Part shown: positions 35,061-45,282 of the stretch, in pieces
How the letters are laid out: every line of letters begins with the position of its first letter
Numbering within the stretch: position 1 is the stretch's first letter
Assembly: GCA_034359265.1 (NCBI GenBank)
Contig: CP136893.1
Location: 44,093,501-44,157,500, forward strand
DNA length: 64,000 nt
Origin: Canna indica
Lineage: Eukaryota; Streptophyta; Magnoliopsida; Zingiberales; Cannaceae
Reading direction: 5' to 3'
Notes under the pieces: model-generated
What the model was told of the DNA's origin: nothing
Seen by the model: the letters and a program-made list of their open reading frames with translations, nothing else
The model's database searches: none
Position numbers and translations under genes: made by a program

Positions 35061-35917
35061 AAATTTATTTCAATAACAAACACACCTGCGGAGGGGGCTT
35101 CAGAAGCCCTCTTTTGCCTTACTTCTACAATGTACTCCTTGCAGTTGCTCTTCTAGTGGCCATCTTTACCACAATGGAAATAGGTACCTTTAGAAGTAGT
35201 CTTTTCCTTTTTCTTGATTTCCTTTTTAGGTTTCACAGTTATGTTTTTTGCTTTGTTCTTAATAGAGCATTTCGTCGCCTTTTTCGGGGTACTACCTACT
35301 TACAAGATTTTGTCCTTTTCCTTTGGAAGGTGGGACTCAGCAGTCTTCAGCATATTAGGGAGCTCGAGAAGCGAGGCAACCAGCTTGTTCATGTGTTAGT
35401 TTATTATAAATTGTTAAAATGACCTTAAGAGTGATTGGAGTATTATATCCTAACTTAGCCCCTTTTCAATGCTTAGGCCTAATTTCTCTAACCTCTCGAT
35501 CAAATCGATTAGTTTGAGGACATGGGTTTCAGCAAGGGTCCCTGCCGTCATCTTGGCCTGGAAGAGTTACTTTGATAGCTCAAACCTAGCAGTCCATCTC
35601 TCTTCACCAAACAGCTCCTTGAGGTGAGAGAGGGTGGCCCTAGCATCCATCTTTTCATGTAGTTGTTGCAACACATCGGACATAGAGGCGAGCATAATGC
35701 ATTGAACAGTCGTGCTATCATCTTGCCACTTCTTGTAAGTGATCCTTACTTCCTCAATATCCCTTTGGGTAGGCGCATTCGATGGCCGGTCATCAAGGAC
35801 ATAGGAGAGACACTCCTGGGTGAGGATAATCCTCAAATTTCGCAACCAATCGATGTAGTTTGTTCCAGTGAGTTTATTAGCATCAAGAATGCTACGTAAT
35901 GACAGTGTGTTTGACAT
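35061..35917 (-). pseudogene. Family D gag
   Basis: Opens MSNTLSLRSILDANKL at 35917, a gag N-terminus common in Angela/Tork-type copia elements, and is open to 35567 (MLASMSDVLQQLHE). It then continues in other frames with several stops to a zinc knuckle near 35145-35175 (FHCGKDGH, stop, KSNC) in which the first cysteine is Tyr and a TAG replaces the usual Trp. It would have coated element RNA. Confidence 0.82.
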
Positions 35918-37405
35918 GATGACAATGATATGCTACAAGCAAAAGGAAAGACAAGTATAAGCTATTATTTACATGCATGATCAATGAGGTATTTTAAATT
36001 TATCATGTCTCCCACAAATTTTCGCGGTTCCATAATACCCTCCGGTTTGGAAGCAGGAAGCCCTCGTTGGTAGAGTTCCTTAGGGGAAAAATGGAACCCC
36101 ACTTCTCCTACTCGGGTATAGCATGTAACACGACAAACCCTAATAAGTCTGGGTAGGTAACTCTTTACCGATCACATCACTATGTGACTTCCATATGGTT
36201 TTTTTTTCCCTCTAAGGCAACCAAGGCCTTGTGTGTGCACAACAAACCAAGGAGCCCTAGTTGAGTCGGACCCACCGTTCATATGCCCGAGCGAGAAAAC
36301 AACCACCCATGAGTGTAGCTCAACAAGGTAAGTCATGTTCAAGCCGGTAGCAGGGACACAAAAGGGATATGTGTCATATGAGGTGCAACATGTCTAATAG
36401 CACAAAAGGCCTTGTGTATGCACAACAAACCCGTTGTGACAATAGACACACTTGACCCTCATAATGATGAAAGGCGTGACCGATATTCACAATATCTTAG
36501 CCATTCGGACTCAATATTATTGGAGGGTTTCTTCATGCAATTATAATTATCCAAGCTATCAACAATTGAAGCAAAAATAATAAATAAAAGCATAAAGTAA
36601 ATAAGGATGATTATGGATGTTCTAAGGGTTCCACCCGAGCCATTGGGTGAACCAAGGCCATCATCCTAGGGTTTTTAAGGAGCTCTGTCTCTCCAAGGGG
36701 CTGCCCCAAACCATCTTGTAGGTTTCCGGTTCCATCAGTGCCTTCCTGGGGTTCTAGTCGTCATCAACATGGCGCCAAACACCTCCTCTCCGCGCGCGCA
36801 CCAAAATGGGGCAGCAAGCGTGCTTGTCACGAATCTGCCCCTAAATTTCTAATTTTACAAAACTAAAAGAAGAAGACCCCAAACAACCCTTGGGCAAAGG
36901 TTTAAGGAGAGGGAGAAGTGAATTATAATCAGAATTCTCAAGTGAATTATATGCAGGCCCTATTTAAAAATTACAATGCTGAAATTTCATAAACTTACAA
37001 GCAATCATCGCAACCACATTTTACACATACTCACATGCACATAGGACTCATCCATAATCATCCTTTCATGCATCACATCATATATGAAAAAGAAAGGAAC
37101 AAACAAAATCCGAAATTGCGTAAATCCGATCACGTTTCCACCCAAAACGGTCCAAACAACACATACTAAAATTTTTTAGTTCTCGGGGTTGTTCAACCAT
37201 GAACCCACAGGATTTTTGAGTTTAAATTCTATCCAAAATCAATATGGATAGTAGGCTTCCACCTCGATTCATCATAAAAACCGTGGAGCTAAGAAAATGA
37301 CTAAAAAACTCCCGAAAACCAAAACCAAGCAGCATGACGTTTAGGGAGCGAACATTTCGTAAACGTGACCAAAATATGAAATAAAAATTGCAAAATTTTG
37401 CTAAA
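35918..37405 (-). other. Family D leader between primer site and gag
   Basis: 1.49 kb without a credible open frame; moderately A/T-rich, with a run of CGCGCGC near 36795. Long untranslated leaders occur in copia elements with long LTRs. I see no other gene. Confidence 0.55.
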
Positions 37406-37421
37406 GGTGACTCTGATACCA
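37406..37421 (-). other. Primer binding site (family D)
   Basis: Minus-strand TGGTATCAGAGTCACC, one base inside the LTR end CCCAACA; initiator Met-tRNA type. Confidence 0.88.
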
Positions 37422-39403
37422 CTGTTGGGATGGAAATGTGAAACGTAGCAGAAATAGCAATTTGAAAAATTCAAAACATCCCAAAATAGCGATCAAGTTT
37501 AGCAACACTTAAGGAATTCAATCTACAAGTAGAATGAGAAGGTATACCTTATATTGTAGTTGGCATGTTTTCTCCTATCCCCGTCTTGAGACGCACACGT
37601 GCACATCCTCCAATGATAGTCCTCACCATGCGCCTCACAACAAAGGGGCGGCGAACAATCGGACTCGTCGTGGCTCAACGGAGATGCTTTCTCAAACCCC
37701 GAAACCTCAAGAGCTAGGCCGGCCTTTCCACCAAGAATCGGGCTCCAAAACGAGAGGAAGAGGAGATGAGAAAACAACAGAACGAGGAGGTAGATCAAAT
37801 AATACCTTGCTATCCTTTTTCAGAATCCTCCAAGTGGATGAAGTAGGCGGCACACCCAAGTAGAAGACACCTCCAATTTGGCTTCGTAAAAGACCGGAAA
37901 GGAGAAAGTTAATAGCCGGCCACCAATGGAGAGGAGGAGGAATTCTTTGGAGCCATTCTCTTCAAGAAGACTCTAAAGAATCGAGTCCTTGATCTTCTCC
38001 AAGAAGATGACCAACCCCTCCTATGGGGTGTTCGGCCACAATATATAGAGAGGGGCGGCGGCTACAAACGTAGACCCGACCCCCTAAAAAACTCTGTCCC
38101 CAGAATTCAAAATTTCGAGGTTTACCTCCAAATATAATTTATATTTTAATGGCTTCTTAATTAATTCAAAATTAATTAAATCCAATAAAATATAAACTTT
38201 AATTTATCTCCATAAATTAAGAGCCTATAAACAAGAATGATAATTATCTAAATAAACAAATTTCCTAAACAATAGAAAAGAGGTTTATCTAAATAATTCA
38301 ATTTCTTATTAATTAATAGAATTATTATTTATCCTCATAAATCATACATCTATTAATTTTATGATTTATCTCCATAAATAAAATTCTTATTAATTAGGAT
38401 ATATCCAAATAAAATAATTCTTAATTAATTGGTTAGGCTCATGGTTAGAAACTAATTTTCCCACCATATATATTTAATTCAAAATCAAATTATATTCATA
38501 ATTAAATATATTCCTGGTCAAGTAGTTAATTAAATATTTAATTCATAATAAAATTTAATCAACTACATGAAATATTATCATGTGTCAATCCCTACAATTC
38601 AGGAAAGTCCTACAAATTAGGGTTACCAAGGAACTCCTTCCTCGCGCATTCGTTCCTATAGGAAAACTTTCATATCATGTCCGTAAACGAGATCCGTGAT
38701 CGAGTTGCAGCATGTCCATGCTAGTAGACATATAGGGCCGCATTCAGACTTTATCTCATAAGGTCCGTTATTAGGTTAGCCTATTGTGTGTGACCTATTG
38801 GGCCCCACACTAAGCCAGTAGTGAGTTGTGCATAACGGAGAGTCGGATCCGATAGAATGACTTCTATTCAAATCTTACGAGCTACCACTAAACCCCTTTA
38901 GTGTGGTCGTGAGAGACTCCACCACAAGTCAAGATTGACGTCTAGCAATGTGTCATGACTACCCGGATAGCGTAAGATTCAATCTACAGGGATCGAATGC
39001 CCTTCGATAATTAGTTATCGTGCAACTAAGTCCCTCAGTTACAATGTCCCAAATACGGCTGGGATATGGAAGAAGTGTCAAACCCTAATATTGAATCATA
39101 TGTATCCTACCTGCCAAGTCGTCGTCTCAATAATGACATGTCAGAAAACCATTTTCCGACATTCATATCTACTCTGGCCAGAGATTCCTGAGTTGACACT
39201 TGCAGGGACACATAGGACATTATCTCCTCTTACTAGGAGTAACTAATTCCATATTGGTTGCTCACATACCTCCATGGGTGCTTTCCTATGCCCAGTGGTA
39301 TCCGGTACATGACACTGAAGGCCATGTAAGGATAAGTCCAAAGCAATAGGTCAACACTCACAAGGTAACCATGACAACCTCAAGTCCATGGACTGCTTGC
39401 ACC

Positions 39404-40657
39404 TATTGATCAAATACCCACACTAGAGGGGGGGTTGAAAAGTGTTGCATGAGTTTCAACTTCTATTCGATTTCTTTCGAGTTCGATTTATAATGCAATC
39501 AAATTAACGTGCTACTAGATAGAGATACTTGATGAATAATAAATATCAAATAAGCACAATCAAACAAGCAATGCAAAGACTAGTAATTATAGTGGTTCGA
39601 CCAACCACCTACTCCACTACCTTGGCTCCACACCAAGAATTTCTAACCAACACTTTATAGACTATGTGTTTCCCTTTTAATACAACCGAGGCCTTCCTTC
39701 TCAACCCTTTGAGAATTCCTCGAACCTATTCACCTAGGCAAAACACAATTCTACAAAGCAAATCCTAAGTGTTTAGACTAGCACACCTAGCAAGCTAACA
39801 ATGAAGAAACAAGTTAAAATAACAAGTAAAATTACAATGAAAAGAGCTAAAGAGTAAACCACAACTAAAAGCTCTTTTCCAAGCCTTCAACGCCTCCAAC
39901 TCCACAAGATGTTCGGGTCGAATCGAAGCCGAAGTCGAGAGAAGATGAGCACTTGAGAGAAATCATCGATCGGAGAAGCAAGCACGAGCAAATCAAGCTT
40001 ACAAGGCACAAATCTCACTTAGGAAGCTTTTATGACTGGTTAAGAAGAATTAATGGAGGTTGGTGAGGGGTATTTATAACCCCTCACTCGGCAGTTGGAC
40101 GCTGCCCGTTAGACACAGTCCGGTCGCTTGTCGGTCATATTTGATCGACTGCCCAGCGACTGCTAGGCTACTGCCCTTTCCTGGCCATATTTGATCGACC
40201 GACTGGTTGACCAAATTGGTTACTGCCAATTTTCCTCTTTGTCCGGTCAACCGAATTGGCAACTACCAATTTTTGGCTTTGTTCGGTCGACCGAATTAGC
40301 TACTGCAAATTTTTTGCCTCGTTCGATCGATCGAACCTCGGCTAAGGCTATTTTTTACACTTATTTTATTGTGCGCTTTATTTTCGGGTTCTGTTACCAA
40401 GTTTTGACTTGGATAACATTACAAATAGGCTTGGGATACATTCCTAGAGATATATTACATAGAATCTACTTGGTGATCTATGAACTCTACTCAATTTACG
40501 TCAGAGCCCTTTTTTGCCGATTTTTGCATTTCTCCAAGCGAATTTCGCGGGCATCTCGTAACCTCAACCTGAACTCAAAACTTCACAAATATATTAAATA
40601 CATGTTTGTTACCATCAAAATAGAGATCAAAGTATAGGGGGAACCCTTGGGCCAACA
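39404..40657 (-). mobile_element. Family C solo LTR (diverged) in family D LTR, TSD GCACC/GAACC
   Basis: On the minus strand starts TGTTGGCCCAAGGG at 40657 and ends TTTGATCAATA at 39404 (final CA now TA). Flanks GCACC (39399-39403) and GAACC (40658-40662) differ by one base, and the uninterrupted site is seen at about 30695 in the other LTR. The palindromic array is at 40113-40340 and a TATA box near 40072. More diverged than the other family C LTRs. Confidence 0.85.
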
Positions 40658-40999
40658 GAACCTACTATCACCCGAGGAATATTATCCTATCAACGCTCAT
40701 GTAAGGATTTCATTCTATGTTCCTTGTGTAGGTTCGTTCAATGAAATCATTCTCTAATGAGTACCTGCACTTGTACATTAAATGACGGCTTATAGGTAAC
40801 TGTGAGATCAACTACCCCTTATCGTATAAGGCATATACCAAGTGCACCAGTCTATCCAGAATCACCAATCCCCTAATTGGTGATCCTACGACTAGAAACA
40901 TTTGGAATAGGGGCATTTGGATTCCAAGTCTCACTAGTATGATCTCATAATGGCCTTAGAATCAATTGCCCGGGTCCATGGGGATCACCACAATCTAAT

Positions 41000-41220
41000 A
41001 GGGAAATTAGACAAAAAAATATCACAAGATTTGCAAAAAATTTACGTTCTACCCAGGATTTTAAAATTCACCTGTAAATGCACAACGTTTACATCCGTTT
41101 ATGTCATCTACCAAATTGTCAAGCGTCATCTCAACTTAGCTGACGTGGAGGAAAACGGCACTTGTGTGGCTGACAGCTTCATATGTGGCCTACTTAGTTG
41201 TGGGCCCGTTATTAAAAAAG

Positions 41221-41256
<36 letters not shown>

Positions 41257-41330
41257 TCTCACCTTATTTTCTCTCTCTTCTCTTCTTCTTCCCTACTTCT
41301 TCTTCTTCTGCCACCGCCACTACCACCTTG
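41000..41330. repeat. Left TIR of Pack-MULE
   Basis: Inverted match to 42463-42775. Includes (AT)n at about 41224-41255 and a CTTCTTCTTC-rich end; the arm ends at GCCACCGCCACTACC. Confidence 0.82.
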
Positions 41331-41807
41331 TACCGCTACCTCCTCTTTGATCGGGGAAGACTTTCGGTCATGAAAGGATGAACCATGAGACGGCCAACGT
41401 CACCAACGAACTTGCTCCGCCCATGCCGACAAACCTGCTCTGCCCAGGCGGCGCGGTGTGCAAAGGGCTACACGCCCAAGAGCTGTCCTCAATCCTCAAA
41501 CTTGTTCTTGGGCTCCAAGCCCTCAGTTCAGTTTGTTATCGATGTTTGCCAACGGCGATGAGAGCGCACTGGAGAACATGTTGAGCCCACTAGAACGAGG
41601 AGTCAAAGTGTGCAGTCAAAGCCCCAACCGAGCCAAGGGTTGGAAACCGAGCATGGCCCTCAGTAGTCTGCAGTGAGTGTAATCTTGCCCCTTTATTATC
41701 TATTATTAGGCTCCAGCAGGGTGAGGAGGTAGTTCCACACTACCCACGACCCCCCGTTCATCCTCAAAAGGGTTCCTTAACCCCCACCCGACGTTGGTTT
41801 CTCAATT
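41331..41807 (+). other. Pack-MULE interior of unknown origin
   Basis: GC-richer than the surrounding repeats, with short plus-strand frames (41378-41584, 41458-41676) of no recognised family. It could be a further captured exon or 5' region. Function not assignable. Confidence 0.4.
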
Positions 41808-41831
41808 GACGCCGACGTCAAGCTCGAGCAC

Positions 41832-42302
41832 GTGGAAATGGCGTTGTCGCGCCAGTTCCAGCGATCGAACAGTAATACCCTGATCAGGGAGTTCAGAAAC
41901 CTCAAGAGTAGATCAGCTCCGGCGAGGATCTTGTTCTTCCGAAATGGGTCATGGATTGACTTCACGCCTATGGTATTTGACGCCCTATGCAGCGAATTCA
42001 TCGCTAGGAATACCGCCTTCGAACTCCCCATCACCGCCTACTCCTATGTCTTCGACTTTCTCACGATGTCGCAGGTCAACATGGAAATTGGGATATTGAA
42101 TTACATTGCCTGGATTGATGCCCACGACTGGTGTTTCTTCCCAGCCTTGGTCGTCGATGAGCACAGAAACTTGCTCCGGTTCCATAAGGGCGCTTCGCCA
42201 GCGGCGTCGTTCGAGTGTGATTCTATCGAGTGTCATCGAGAGGCGCGGATCAGCACGGACAGCCGCAAGTCATCCGCAGTGATGAGTTTGGACCAACCAT
42301 GA
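41832..42302 (+). pseudogene. Captured WWE-domain fragment, RCD1/SRO-like
   Basis: 156 codons open. Residues about 30-105 match the WWE pattern of plant RCD1/SRO proteins: a hydrophobic FF-NGSWIDF strand (first Trp at 41), a YVFDFLTM strand, then IAWIDAHDWCFFP (second Trp at 94). In the family this domain binds poly(ADP-ribose) or partners and lies N-terminal to a PARP-like domain. The open frame continues a little upstream without an obvious native start and shifts relative to the PARP-like part. Probably a captured gene piece; expression unknown. Confidence 0.62.
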
Positions 42303-42457
42303 TGGCCTGGAATGCAAGCTCTGGGAGATGGCGACAGGTACTTCAAGGAACTAACATGACCAACCAAGTGGACGTCGTCATCGCCCATGGCTTTGGGCAG
42401 CTTAACAACGAGCGCCTGGGTTCGGATGCTTGCGACGTCGGCGTACACCTCTCTGGG
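42290..42457 (+). pseudogene. Captured PARP-like fragment, RCD1/SRO-like
   Basis: In a frame different from the WWE part: a W-ASS segment, then VDVVIAHGFGQ and GVHLS spaced as in the plant SRO PARP-like domain (AHGFG, then a GVGV-LS strand). It breaks off at the right TIR. Order and strand agree with the WWE piece, so both likely come from one captured SRO gene with sequence lost between. Confidence 0.55.
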
Positions 42458-42462
42458 TTCGG

Positions 42463-42775
42463 TAGTGGCGGTGGAAGAAGAAGAAGAAGTAGGGAAGAAG
42501 AAGAGAAGAAAGAAGAAGAAGAGAAGAGAGACAAAATAAGGTGGGACTATATATATATATATTAATAACGGGCCAACAACTAAGTAGGCCACATATGAAG
42601 CCGTCAGCCACACAAGCGTCGTTTTCCTCCACGTCAGCTAAATTGAGACGGCACTTGACGATTTGGTAGATGGCATAAACGGATGTAAACGTTGTGCATT
42701 TACAGGCGAATTTTGAAATCTTGGGTATAACGTAAAATTTCTACAAACCTTGTGATTTTTTTGTCTAATTTCCCC
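42463..42775. repeat. Right TIR of Pack-MULE
   Basis: Inverted match to 41000-41330, starting at AGTGGCGGTGG and including a GAAGAAGAAG tract and an (AT)n run. Confidence 0.82.
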
Positions 42776-42889
42776 AAATCTAATATTATATACAAAATTT
42801 AGATGCGGCATAGGTTGAAAAGTTGTCTCATATTATTCATTAACCAATACTAGTTCCCTACACATCAACTTGTGATTGAATCAAATGAT

Positions 42890-43126
42890 CAGCGAGTTAT
42901 CCTTCACCTTTTCTGCCCCCCCTGCCGGCCTCCCACCCCTCCTCGCTCTTCTCCTCGTCCTCGTGCCCCTAAACCTCCCCAGGCCCCCTCCTCCTCTTCT
43001 CCCCCTTGTGCACTCCAGAACTCTAAGCGTTCTCGGGCTTCTAATGATGTGGGTTTTGATCATGTGTCTATTCCTGCTGCTCCTTCAGCAATTGATCTGA
43101 ACCTTCTTGCTATTGTCCCTCGATGA
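42890..43126 (+). pseudogene. LINE ORF1 C-terminus
   Basis: Proline/serine-rich, then NSKRSRASNDVGFDHV, ending at TGA 43124-43126. Only the tail of the nucleic-acid-binding ORF1 protein is present; the frame enters from the 5' truncation. Confidence 0.6.
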
Positions 43127-44060
43127 TGTTCCTTTGTTGGAATACCTGGGGTGTCTGGCAACACCCGATAAGAGATCAATTACTTGTTATGATTATTAAT
43201 TTTTCCATTCAGGTAATTGCTTTACAAGACACACACATCGATGAAGCTCGTGCCTTTTGTATTGTTAAGTCCTTGGGACGAAACTAGCGAGGCATTTCTT
43301 ACCCTTCTAATGGAGTATCAAGTGGGCTAATTCTTGCCTGGAATTCCTCCTTAATAAATTTTGAGGTAATATCTGTCCAACCTCAGTGCATTTATGTTGT
43401 CATTGGAGTTGAAAAGCTAGAGCCATTTATTCTCTCTAATATTTATGCAAGAACAAATCTGAACATTAGAAATGATTTTTGGTCAAGTTTTGATATTTTG
43501 ATTTATCCAGATTTTTGTGGATTTTATGTGGAGATTTTAATTGTCATCTAAATGCTTCTGAAAAACATGATGGTTTACCTTTCTGTTTGAACAAATTTGA
43601 TATGGCTTTCTGTGAATTTGTCCAAAATCAAGGCCTTATAGACTTAGGTTTTGCGGGTGTCCCTTTTACGTGGACTAATAATAGACAAGCTCATTAACAA
43701 ATTCAAATTTGTTTGGATCGTTTCTTTTGTAATGCTGCATGGTTGCCCTGGGGGTTTCTGATCATTGCCCTCTGATATTTGAGTTTGATTGTACTTCAAA
43801 GAAAAATAAATTGTTTAAGTTCCAAAACTTTTGGGTTGAGTATCCTGAGTCTACCAATGTGGTAAGTATTACTTGGAATGAAACTCTAATGCAATTGGAA
43901 CCTTATGGTAAATATTCTACTACTATAAAATTTACAAGGTTTGCACTATCTCAATGGAATCGTAATACTTTGGGTATGATTGAAAACCTCCTTGATGATA
44001 CACGTACTGAAATAGCTCATCTTGAACACCTTGATGCTTCTCGTGGCCTAAATTCCTAGG
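43123..44060 (+). pseudogene. LINE ORF2 endonuclease domain, frameshifted
   Basis: Starts MMFLCWNTWGV, the usual opening of plant L1 endonucleases, with an ALQDTHI motif near 43220. After a TAG near 43290 and a frameshift near 43510 follow LCGDFNCHL (the Asp-Asn site) and, in a third frame, VSDHCPLIFEF (catalytic Asp-His) near 43760. The domain would nick target DNA. All key motifs are readable. Confidence 0.85.
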
Positions 44061-44071
44061 AGGATTTAGGC

Positions 44072-45010
44072 CTTAAATCCATCTATAATAAAGCCACTAC
44101 TCTTAGATGCCAAATTATCTTGAAATGGTGGTGTAAGGCGAAGTTAAAATGGATTACTGGTGGTGATTCTAATACTGCATTTTGCCATAGAATTGTCACC
44201 ACTTGTCGTAGGATTAATAAGATAACTCATCTATCTCTTGCCACTGGTAGTGTTGCTGAAACTGATTATGATATTTTAGCCACTTTCTCTGATTTTTACA
44301 AAGAATTATGGACATCATCTACTGTTGTGATTTTTTATGCTTCTGCTTATGATTCTTTTGCTAAGTTAGATGAAAATATCTCTTCTACTTGCTCCTTTTC
44401 TACTGCTGAGGCTTGGAATGTTATCAAGACATTACCCAATGACAAGAGCCCTGGAATTGATGGATTAACTGGTGAACTTTTTAAACATTATTGGCATATT
44501 ATTTCTATTTGGATGTGTTTTTTAACACTACTGTTTTGCCCCTTGAGTGGAACAAAATTATCCTTTCCTTCATCCCTAAAACAAACAACCCTAGCACTGT
44601 CAATGAATTTCGGCCTATAGCCTTATGTAATCTCGGCTATATAATTTTAGCCAAGGTTCTGGCCAATAGATTAAAGCATGCTATCCCCACTTTGGTGTCT
44701 CATGAACAATCGGCTTTCATTAATGGTAGGAACATTCATGATAACATCCTCCTTGCTAAGGAGGTTGCCCACTCTATGTTTAGCTCTAAATATAAAAATC
44801 CTTACATTATAGTTAAAATTGATTTGGCAAAAGCCTATGATAAAGTCAGCTAGTATGCTATTTTAGCAGTTCTGAATATCTATAATTTTCCACAAAAATT
44901 TATGGACTGAATTTATTCCTGCTTGACCACTGTGAATTTTGCTTGCTTAATCAATAATCAGTTGTCCCCATTCTTTAAATCTCATAGAGGGCTTAGGCAG
45001 GGTAAATCCT
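44072..45010 (+). pseudogene. LINE ORF2 reverse transcriptase, catalytic region lost
   Basis: RT motifs in order: KWITGGDSNTAFCH (about 44150), NDKSPGIDGL (44440), FIPKTNNPSTVNEFRPIALCN (44570) and IVKIDLAKAYDKV (44815). The GLRQG motif near 44990 is followed not by the PLSP motif but by unrelated sequence, so the block holding YADD is deleted. A frameshift lies near 44500. Confidence 0.88.
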
Positions 45011-45282
45011 AACAAACATGATAAATAAAGTTGTCCAAAATAAGCACCTCTCCCCATTCAAAATTAGGAAGGATTTTCATATTAGTCACTTGATGTTTGT
45101 TAGGAAGCTGTCCAAATAAAATTAGGAAGCTGTCCAAAATTAGGAAGCATGTCCTCAATTAAATTGATTTTTAATCAATATACCAAACTCACTAGTCAGG
45201 CCATTAACTTCAGTAAATCTGAAGTCTACTTTCCCAAGGCTATTCCTAGGGACATAATAGAAATATTTGCTCAACTCTTAAC
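45011..45282 (+). other. Rearranged LINE segment with short direct repeats
   Basis: AGGAAGCTGTCCAAA occurs at about 45103 and 45127 beside related TTAGGAAG copies, around a remnant of the strand before the RT catalytic loop (SHLMFV). LINE reading resumes near 45165 (QAINFSKSEVYFPK). A local deletion-duplication. Confidence 0.6.

Larger units (their letters stand above)
41000..42775. mobile_element. Mutator-like element with ~320-bp TIRs and captured gene fragments (Pack-MULE)
   Basis: Terminal inverted repeats run from GGGAAATTAGAC at the left to GTCTAATTTCCC at the right and extend through an (AT)n and a GA/CT-rich tract, about 320 bp each. The flanks CAATCTAAT (40991-40999) and AAATCTAAT (42776-42784) match at 8 of 9 bases; 9-bp duplications are the mark of Mutator insertion, and the empty site is present at about 31025-31035 in the sister LTR. 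The 1.1-kb interior has no transposase but reads as pieces of an RCD1/SRO-like gene. Confidence 0.82.
30036..42884 (-). mobile_element. Family D Ty1/copia retrotransposon, old, with three nested insertions
   Basis: Minus strand: 5' LTR (42884-37423), primer site, leader, gag, protease, integrase, RT, RNase H, polypurine tract, 3' LTR remnant (31148-30036). Integrase before RT defines Ty1/copia. The LTRs share a 1.1-kb part that differs at many positions, so the insertion is old. Insertions: a solo LTR (31808-32772) in pol, and a family C solo LTR (39404-40657) and a Pack-MULE (41000-42775) in the 5' LTR. The 3' LTR lost about 1.3 kb where family C element 2 abuts. The Tork/Angela group is likely from the long LTR; not proven. 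Confidence 0.87.
37423..42884 (-). repeat. 5' LTR of family D, split by two insertions
   Basis: Pieces 37423-39403, 40663-40999 and 42785-42884 together form a ~2.4-kb LTR; the last two align with 30690-31140 of the 3' LTR. Its outer ~18 bases are replaced at 42885, where LINE sequence begins. It holds a family C solo LTR and a Pack-MULE. Confidence 0.82.

Noticed and set aside
41164..41381. Open frames with a Tyr-Ile repeat run
   Set aside because: They are translations of the (AT)n tract in the Pack-MULE TIR.
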